This document shows positions 56,095-64,000 of a stretch of 64,000 nt of DNA, one piece after another. Numbering within the stretch: the stretch's first letter is position 1; each line of letters starts with the position of its first letter. The position numbers were made by a program, and so were the translations under genes. Location of the stretch: assembly GCA_045837725.1 (NCBI GenBank), contig JBEWZL010000132.1:1-64000 (forward strand), given 5' to 3'. The DNA comes from Vermamoeba vermiformis. Its lineage: Eukaryota > Tubulinea > Echinamoebida. Below the pieces are notes generated by a model. It was not told where the DNA came from and searched no databases. It was given only the letters and a program-made list of their open reading frames with translations.

Positions 56095-58250
56095 TTATAT
56101 TCCTAATGGTTCAAACACGAATTTCGGGCACAACAAAGCGGTTACAGTGACCGTCAAGTACTGCAACACTTTGACAACGGCTTTGAGTTGGATTCCACGC
56201 GGTGAAAATATGCCCATAAAAAACTTCTCATTACGGGCTCTATTTAAATCTTCTAAGATCTTTTCTTCGGCTAATTTCTTCGGATCTTTTTCTTCGACGT
56301 GGATTCCATTCGTCGATCCGTTCGTTAAACCATTAGTTTGTGGCTTCAACGTTATATTTTCGGCCTTAGGGATCTCGAACCAAGGTATTTTAAATAAGGC
56401 TAGCAATTTCTTAAGCACTGTTGTAATGAGAACTTTGCCGCCGAAATATGTAACCAAGAATATCGCTAGACCAAGGCCTAGTCTCTTTCCAAAGACTGGA
56501 AGAGGCGATGCTCGTGGGAATTCAATGCCTTTAGATATTCCGTGCGCAAATAAACTGCCTGGAATAGAAAATAAAGTTAGCATCCGGATCTAAATCCATT
56601 AAAACAAGTGAATTCTGATTTGGTTCGCTTAATATAATAATAGTCGTACTCTATGTACTGTATAATAATATATTATCGATTATTACATAGAGTACGACTA
56701 TTATTATATCGATTATTACCTAGAGCGACAGGAATGAGCGTCAAGGACACCATGTAACAATTGTTGCTTATTTGTAAGTTCCATCCTTTGCGATTTGAAG
56801 TGTAATATAAGGGATGAATAAGACCTTGTATAATATAAAACATTGCGACTGCCCAAAGCACTAAATAAAATAAACAAATTAGGAACTTGATCTGCAACTC
56901 GTACACGATAAAATTTCGCTAAGAAACTTTAAATATAACTCATGCTAATATTAATTAAGCTGTACATACCTGGTGTATTAGCGTTGACCATAGCAGTGTT
57001 GACTGACTTGAAAAGCAAGCCGGATGCAGTACCAATAATACCGCCAACAGCAATGCCAGATAAAACGTCGGGCAAATAATGGACGCCGAGGTACATGCGC
57101 GAGAATGAAATTAACGCAATCCATGAAGCAATTCCAGCACCCCAACCGAACTTAATTAACGGCGATAAGCCCGCGTAGTTGATCTTCGACGCGTACCAAA
57201 TTGAAACTGCGATAGGCAACGAAGTTGATTGAAGAGCTGTTGAGAAGTAATGAGTATGTATAACGTATTGTCATAATTAAATCATCGCTGGGTGTGTTCT
57301 GATTCAAAGAAAGTTTGAAAATCTAAAATTGGAAATTTAGCATAGATTAGGCCTAATCGTCATCTTTTGCTAATAATAGGCCTTAAATAATATGCGAATC
57401 ATATTATACTGTTCAGGATTATATTAAAATAAATAGACCGCTGATCGTGTTCGGTAAAATAAAACTTCTAATTTGTAACGAGTTTTCGTTATTATTTTTG
57501 ATTTATATATTTAACACTTACCGTGGGTAGAAGGGAATGCGTATTCGTTCTCGTTAACGTTCCTTCCTTTCCAAACTTTGGTCGAGCAAGGACGCGGGAC
57601 CGAGAAATAATTTTTGAGCATGTTGCCAATACTGAATCCCAGCGGTATTGCAAGGCATAATAGTCGGGCTATACAATTGATACAGATTAGCAATTAAAAT
57701 ATCTATTTAGAAAATAAATATCGTGGATCCGACTGTATTCACAAAAACAGTTGGAAACCGAGCAAGTTATTTGTTGATTTAAATGACGTATCGAACAATA
57801 TTATGTCTATAAAAATAATAGAGTTTGAAATGGGAATTTACTGGTTAATTGAGAAAATTTTTTTGACATCTACTTTCCGTTAGTTGTTGGATTTAAGAAC
57901 GTACCTAATTCAGGCGAGCCGAACCAATGCAAAGCGGGCAATAATGTGATATAGAATTCTTCGTCGCATGTTTTACTGACGAACAAGGCGATTTTGTCAA
58001 GGATCGAATGACGAAACTATTAAAATAAATTAGGCCTCGTGGTAAATTCGAAATTCTTTATAATTTATCTATAATCGTATTTGCGATGTCTATATTCAGT
58101 GTAAAATAATTTGTAGAAGTTGAAGAACAGTTTTTAATAAGGATCGGGTACCTTTTGACAAAGCAAGACGAACTCAGTCTTTTCATCCGCAGTGCCAAAG
58201 AGCCACTTGGATAGCCTTGTCTTTCCTAGTGGTACCTTCTGCTTCATCAT
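56095..58250 (-). CDS. PAP2-superfamily lipid phosphatase (sphingosine-1-phosphate phosphatase-like)
   Basis: Six exons (58152-58250, 57905-58016, 57522-57668, 56970-57236, 56720-56860, 56095-56558) give 409 aa. The three PAP2 catalytic motifs are present in order: KNYFSVPRP (C1, KxxxxxxRP), PSTH (C2, usual PSGH) and SRMYLGVHYLPD (C3, SRxxxxxHxxxD). Around them are six or more hydrophobic segments, including LHWFGSPEL, ARLLCLAIPLGFSIGN, GAGIASWIALISF, LSGIAVGGIIGTASGLL and LGLAIFLVTYFGG. The long multi-span layout with a Lys-rich start and cytosolic C-terminal stretch fits ER sphingosine-1-phosphate phosphatases. The protein should dephosphorylate lipid phosphates in a membrane. The intron between exons 5 and 6 contains a 26-bp perfect hairpin. 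Confidence 0.9.
56632..56709. repeat. 26-bp perfect inverted repeat inside an intron of the PAP2 gene
   Basis: The left arm at 56632-56657 and the right arm at 56684-56709 are exact reverse complements over 26 bp, with a 26-nt loop. The arms contain AGTCGTACTCTATGTA and its complement. The motif ATCGATTATTAC also occurs twice (around 56676 and 56709), in the loop/right arm and just before the exon. In the minus-strand transcript this forms a 26-bp hairpin immediately downstream of the donor of intron 5. It could be a tiny MITE, or a pre-miRNA-like or splicing hairpin. Confidence 0.88.
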
Positions 58251-58661
58251 TCAATTCTGTAACAAATAAAAACCAGATGAAAATTTTCGCGCTCTTAAAA
58301 AGCTGCGGAAATCGGTTGCGGAAGACACAGGAAATATTTCTAGCTACACAACACAACGTATCATAACTTATGTTGATGACAATAGCTCAATTGGAAGCAG
58401 AGAAGAAATTAGAGAAGAATTAACGGATCCAAAAATCGTTTAAATTTTGGAAGGCTGTTTCAAATTACTGGTTTAAACCTCAAATTTATTTCAGTTAATT
58501 TCAGTTTTTGGAGGCCATAATTTCACCAAGCATGCCCGAGTAATTGTAAGTTCAGCCCGTAATTTTGCACTACATCCAACACACGCAACCCCGTTTAAAA
58601 TAATACAACGCTTTTGTAATAAATAGTATAACTAATATAACTAATTTATAGCGTTATAGGA
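58251..58661. other. Intergenic region upstream of PAP2 phosphatase
   Basis: This 411-bp AT-rich stretch lies between the PAP2 start and a small minus-strand gene. No exon or structured RNA was recognised. Confidence 0.5.
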
Positions 58662-58984
58662 TCAAAAGAGGTGGACCTGTCGTGGGATGTAGATTTCAAC
58701 TGAGAGACCCATCTGCTTTTGGCGTCGTAATTGTTTAGCCAAGGACCTTCTGTAATACAATAGCACTTTGTTGGCGGGAATTAAGGCGAATTGAACTAGT
58801 TGATTGCGCCATATTCTATCAAATTTCAATCGATTTTCGATGCTTCGATCTTGGCCAACACATCCACCAATCGTCGAGTACTGATGCTGTCGCGATCGGT
58901 ACAATAGTCATACATATCTGCACATCGTTTGACAAATGTTTGACCCGGACTTTTGTACTTTCTTACCGCGCTTATTAGTTGCAT
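58662..58984 (-). CDS. Small hypothetical gene with two competing reading frames
   Basis: The ATG at 58984 opens either an unspliced 53-aa frame ending at 58826 (contains SPGQTFVKRCADMYDYC and a charged helix ending KIEASKID) or a spliced 80-aa product. The spliced form uses an 18-nt first exon 58967-58984, donor GTAAGA, and acceptor ending at 58887. It gives a basic C-terminal half (KVLLYYRRSLAKQLRRQ). Both are plausible and neither is recognised. The gene is divergent from the P4-ATPase, whose start is 86 bp away, so the pair likely shares a promoter. Confidence 0.35.
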
Positions 58985-59070
58985 TGCCGGAGCAAGAAGA
59001 AAGCGCACACAACTCGCGCAATCAAATTTATTTATTCAATAGGACACCACAATAGGCGAGTAGTTATATA

Positions 59071-62000
59071 ATGCCTAAAGCTAAGAGCAATAAGAAGAAA
59101 AAAAATGATAAGAATCAACTTTCCGAGGAGATCCGAGTAAATTTGCCTGCATCCACTGAAAAAGATGGAAAGAAGAAAGATAAGACTAAAGAAGATTTAA
59201 GAAAGTTAGCGGGAGCTCTTAGATTTATTTATTACCCGCAAAGTAACGAGATCCGTACCTCGAAATATACTATCGTCAATTTTTTATTTTTGGTAAGCTT
59301 ACTAAACTTGAAATAATAATTGCTATATTTTTAAATATTAATCTGACGCTCGGCGGTAATATCTCCGTTCCGAATGTCACTCGACGGACTACCAATCCGT
59401 TCGGATCCTACTAGAAGGTCGACGGATCCCGGTTAATTAACCGATATTTAATAGGCGTTATACGAAGAATTCAAAAAACCATCTAATATTTGGTTTCTTA
59501 TCATCGCAGTCATTACATTAACGCCTGCAAGCCCAGTGCCAGCCAATCAATTCATCGTTTTTTTTGTTTTTGTCTTGTTCGTTGGCTTGCTTAAGGCAGG
59601 AATAGAAGATATAGTGAGTACTCTATTAATTCCGGTCGTTCCGAGCTCATTCTGATTTTATTTTTTTTCTCAGATGCGGCATAAAGCGGATGACAGAGTA
59701 AACTTACAGCCAGTCGATGTAATACGTGACGGTGCCGAAAAGCGAATTAAATGGAAAAATATCTTGCCTGGCGATATTATTAAAGTCAAATCCGGCGAAG
59801 AGTTTCCAGCGGACATGGTCCTAATTTCTAGCGCAGAAGCAAACGGGATCTGTTACGTCTCGACAGCAAACTTGGATGGGTAAGTAAAATAGCGCATCAC
59901 AGGGCGGAGTACGGCCAAATTATCTTCGTTTTTTTGATTTTACGACGGTTCTCTATGAAATTTCTTAAAATACTCATTTTTATTCCTGATCCAGCGATTC
60001 TTCGCGACGCTTCGTGATAAAATTACCATTTATATATACTAGTATATCTAATTATGCAATATATAGCGAAACGACGTTAAAAACCAAACAAGCGGTTAAG
60101 TCTTTGCACCACTTGAACACAACCGAACAATTAACGACGTTAAAAATGATAATTAATGCCGAAAGTCCTTCGCCAAAAGTCGATCATTTTAGCGCATATG
60201 TAAATGTTATGAGCGAAGAAGGATCAGACTTGGAAAATGGAAAAAACGCCAGTGTGGCAGTGGATCACAACAATCTTTTAATAAGGGTACGTAACAAATC
60301 TATTACGCGGGTAATATTAACGTTATATTATAGAGCACGGTATTGAAGAATACGGAGTATATTTATGGCGTTGTAATTTATTCTGGCCGAAAAACCAAAT
60401 ACGCCCTCAACACCAAGTAGGTCACTTTGAAGCCCCGAAATTTCATTACTAATTAACGGTTACAGTGATAAAGCACGTCATCGCAGAAGTCATCTCGAGC
60501 GCAAATTAGATCGATATGTTATTGGTATTGCAGCCACTTCCCTCGGCTTCACCGCCATCTACACAGTGCTGGGTGTCATTTTTCACGTACGTCAAAAAAG
60601 CTTAATTTCATTAGCATATTTAGACTAATTATATGTATCTACTAGATTTATTTTATCGAAGGAAAGCATTGGTATATTGAAGAAGACTATTCGACGGGTC
60701 AGTTAGCCGCGTTGAATTTTTTCTCGTTTTTGGCGGTCATTTCTGGCTTGGTCCCGTTAGCGTTGTATATCACATTGGACCTTGTCCGTTTAATTCAAGT
60801 ACGTAGCCGGCACCTTCATCAATACTATAATAATACTGACCCTATACAGATGTATATTATAAGTCACGATCCGAAGTTATACGACGAGGAGAAAGAAATG
60901 CGTGCAGCTTCAAAATCGGCCAATTTGCACGAAGAGCTCGGACAAATTAAATACATTTTCTCCGATAAAACCGGAACATTGACCAAAAACAAGATGATAT
61001 TCAGAACTGCTCGTATTGGTCAACAAGTTTATGGATCCGCTAAGCTGCACGAACCGACTTCTCAAACGTTCCAAGATTTCAACGAACAATACAAACTGCC
61101 TCATATGGAACATTTTCATTGGGAGGACGAAGAGATGATGGAACAATTAGTAACTTTGTCGCAGATCAAGTCATGTGATGGTAAGTTAATTTTTCCGGAT
61201 CTAACTTGAATGAACTCACCAATCAATATAGAACTCGCCAAATCGGAGTTATTTATGTTCTGGTTGACCGTATCATTATGTCATTCCGTTGTTCCCTCAC
61301 CGACGGAAGGTGAACATGATCCGCGAGGTAAATTTATCGGAAATTTTTTTTGTAGCAATAGCTAATAGAAACTATAGTCGTGGTCTATCAAGCGAGTTCT
61401 CCCGATGAAAAAGCATTGGTAGAAGCAGCGGCCCAATTTGGCTTTTTCTTCAAGAAGCGCGAGTACGAAGATATGGATCTAGAAATATTCGGCCAACCAT
61501 TCAAATTTCAAGTGCTGAATACATTGGAGTTCTCGAGCGATAGAAAGCGCATGTCGGTCATTGTTAAGTCCAACTTTGGCGATCATGAACGCATCTTCTT
61601 ATTGTCGAAGGGTATGCAAGATTTTTTTTGACTTTGACACTTTGACGGTTTGACACGTGTCATTTAGGTGCCGATGCGGTGATGGTCGAACGAGCTGCTG
61701 CTGACCAGCCTTTCATCGAAACAAGCGCAATTGACGAACAAACCCGTCAATTTGCTTACGATGGTTTGCGAACGATTGTGCTGGCGTTCAAAGAATTAGA
61801 TTTGAATGAATATGCTACCTGGTACGAGACCTCGTACAAGCCATCGGTTGAGAACCTTACTGACAGACAGCGATTGATTGATGAGGCTGCAGGTTAGTAC
61901 CAACATGGCACTAAACGCGGATCTGACATTTTTGCAGAATTGATCGAGAAAGACTTGACCTTATTAGGCATTACAGGCATTGAGGACAGTCTTCAAACGG

Positions 62001-63866
62001 ACGTTCCCGAAACAATTTCTCTTCTCTTGCAAGCTGGTATCAAGTTTTGGGTCGTGGTAAGTTCAACAAAATATTCCCTTATTTGGCTATAGTTTTAATT
62101 CGTGTACTTATGCAGACCGGAGATAAGAAAGAAACAGCTATTAATATCGCTGTATCGTGTCAACTTGTCACCGAGCAACATTTACTAAAAGTGATTGCGA
62201 AGGATGAGAGTGAGATCGGCCAAGCTATTGACACTTTTGATCGTGAGCTTAGTGACCTTGTTATTCAATTACACGGCTCTGAGTGCCTCGAAGAAGATTC
62301 AATCCACAAAAAAAATATTTGCAATCAAAAGAAGACCGTACATCTGGACAAAGAGATCCGTATTGGTGCAGTACTCGATGGGCATACGTTAAACTGGGCT
62401 CTTAATCACGACTTCAATCACTTTATGAAGCTCATTACGCGGTGCGATTCTGTCATTATTTGTCGTGCGACTCCATTGCAAAAAGAACAAGTAAGATCCG
62501 AACATTGCAATAATAATAACCTTTGATCTGTATTAATGATAATCTATTAGGTTGTTAAAGCTACTAAGAAATATTTGCCTCGAAGTCAAACTCTTGCTAT
62601 TGGCGACGGAGGAAATGATGTCTCGATGTTGCGTGCGGCGGATGTGGGCATTGGTTTGCCGGGTGAAGAAGGTCGTCAAGCAGCAAGTACGTTATATATA
62701 TATTCCTAAATTAATATATAATGGTTATTAATGGCTTTTCGCAAACAGTGGCTGCTGATTTCCAGATTGGTCAGTTCAATCGACTCGCGCGTCTGGTGCT
62801 TGTTCGTGGACGATATTTCTATACTGGCATGGCATTTTTCTTGTTCTATTTCTTTTATAGAGTAAGTAGCCGGTACCTATAATACGACAATAACATATCA
62901 TACTCATTGGCTATTAATAGAGTTTTGCTTTAATCGTGCCAAGACTGTGGGCCAACGGGTTTGCAGCCTTCTCGGGCATCAACTTTTACCAAGCTTTATT
63001 CGACGGAGGATTCAATTTGCGTAAGTTTGTAGTCTTTAATAGTATAAGACCGGCGAGCTAATACTCTTCTATTAGTTTTCGCGTCCATTCCTATTTTGGT
63101 AGTGACGGCAGGAGAGCGAGACATGGCACCCAAACTTTTGTTGCGATACCCTGAACTCTATAGAGATGTCGCTAATCATCGCTATTTCAATCGCAAGAAG
63201 TTCTCGTATTGGCTCTTACAAGGAATTTATCATGGAACTCTTGTTTGGGCCGTGCCCGTCTTGCTTTTCAGTTCTTCGTACCCGACCTCGCTTGGATCTG
63301 AAGGCGGCGAATGGGTCGTGTGTGCTGTTAGCATGTTCTATTTGGTAGTATTGGTTAACTTACAAGTCGCTCATAGAATATAGTAAGTTCTAACCTTTCC
63401 CTAAAACTCGATCGAGGATCCGAATCTAACTTTTCCTCGCAGTTATTGGACTACCGTGCATCATGCAGTTATCTGGGGCTCAATAGTCTTATGTTTAGCA
63501 TTGACTATCGTATACGCCATTCCATCTTTGAATTCCGAGTATTCTGGCGTAGCAGTCTATTTCCTATCAACTGCAGAATTCTGGCTGGGCCTCCTATTAA
63601 TTGTTGCCCTCGCATTTTTGCCGTCTCATACATTCTGGTACATTGCGCGCAATTACAATCCCTCGCCTATGGACATTGTTCAAGAGATCCAGTTACTCGA
63701 ACACCGTCAACATCACCATGAGCATAAACATCGTCATAGAAGCAATACACCGCCTGCAGTTGAGTTGAAAGCCAATGCGTATCACGTGGACGAAAACAAT
63801 CCGGATCCACCTCACACGCAACGGTCAGTGCACGCTGAAAACAATAGCAATAAAGAACAAAGTTAA
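59071..63866 (+). CDS. P4-type ATPase (phospholipid flippase catalytic subunit)
   Basis: Eighteen exons (59071-59292, 59455-59613, 59674-59879, 60067-60286, 60334-60416, 60466-60586, 60646-60798, 60850-61180, 61232-61327, 61378-61611, 61668-61892, 61938-62056, 62116-62490, 62551-62686, 62749-62861, 62921-63020, 63076-63382, 63443-63866) give 1207 aa with consistent phase. Marks are [14 protein letters not shown] (actuator domain), [14 protein letters not shown] (phosphorylated Asp), [34 protein letters not shown] and [23 protein letters not shown] rather than TGE in the actuator loop is diagnostic of P4 flippases. About ten membrane segments are visible. The N-terminus is Lys-rich and the C-terminus His-rich ([11 protein letters not shown]). 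It would move aminophospholipids to the cytosolic leaflet, normally with a CDC50 partner, not seen here. Confidence 0.95.
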
Positions 63867-64000
63867 TTGTGTTGTATTCGAATAATTCCTAAGCTAACGG
63901 CCATTAGTAGTAGAAATAATGATCTTATGATAACAGATCTGCCATCAATGCACTCAAATTGAGTACAAGAGTAATTAGTTAATCGAATGCTATCAAAGTA

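Noticed and set aside
59338-59454. Possible RNA gene or palindromic element in the first P4-ATPase intron (repeated GGATC/CGGAT motifs)
   Set aside because: The motifs are short and irregular, do not fold into a tRNA-like or other recognisable structure by eye, and are flanked by proper splice sites.
1-64000. CRISPR arrays, bacterial operons, riboswitches or prophage
   Set aside because: The sequence is eukaryotic, with spliceosomal introns throughout; no regularly spaced repeat array or prokaryotic gene cluster is present.

Overview
This window is nuclear DNA from an intron-rich, gene-dense eukaryote. Almost every gene is split by short spliceosomal introns (mostly about 45-150 bp, donors mainly GTAAGT or GTACGT, many with a CTAAC/CTAAT-like branch site), and neighbouring genes are often less than 300 bp apart. 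The gene content points to a free-living unicellular eukaryote. It includes receptor-like tyrosine kinases with the HRDLAARN loop, TKL-type kinases, a heterotrimeric G-alpha subunit, a Dbl-type RhoGEF, a P4-ATPase, NAPE-PLD and F-box proteins. I infer an amoebozoan (Acanthamoeba/Protostelium-like) as most likely, but the sequence alone does not prove this and a holozoan protist is not excluded. All gene models below were spliced by hand from the six-frame translation and checked for reading phase across every junction.

Layout. 1-3.9 kb: AT-rich sequence with three similar hairpins, then a multi-exon transposase-like gene (RNase H-like, DUF7869 type). 3.9-9.3 kb: two kinases on the minus strand. 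9.4-13.1 kb: a tandem pair of Cys-less (prokaryote-like) pentameric ligand-gated channel genes, one broken by an 11-nt deletion. 13.3-16.2 kb: a DUF72 protein with a C-terminal PCNA-binding (PIP) box, and a pirin. 16.7-26.0 kb (plus strand): a Pro/Gln-rich beta-trefoil lectin, a PHD-like zinc-finger protein and NAPE-PLD. 26.3-30.1 kb: a small gene, an RluA-family pseudouridine synthase, a small membrane protein and an F-box gene. 30.6-31.9 kb: a single gene encoding histone H2B fused in frame to histone H2A. 32.1-38.4 kb: a RhoGEF and another F-box protein. 39.7-41.9 kb: G-alpha. 42.3-44.9 kb: a mitochondrial-type Rieske oxygenase and an eEF1B GEF-domain protein. 45.2-50.2 kb: two tandem receptor tyrosine-kinase paralogues. 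50.5-58.3 kb: an ABCB half transporter, a secreted Cys-rich protein, an unknown protein and a PAP2 lipid phosphatase with a 26-bp intronic hairpin. 59.1-63.9 kb: a P4-ATPase lipid flippase.

Functionally the window mixes signalling (kinases, G-alpha, RhoGEF, channels), membrane-lipid handling (NAPE-PLD, PAP2 phosphatase, P4-ATPase, ABCB) and chromatin/RNA functions. I see no operon-like logic; the only clear local relationships are the two tandem duplications (channels, receptor kinases). The most striking find is the intron-containing H2B-H2A histone doublet, an arrangement best known from Marseilleviridae-type giant viruses of amoebae. Next are the bacterial-style ligand-gated channel pair and the PIP-box DUF72 protein.
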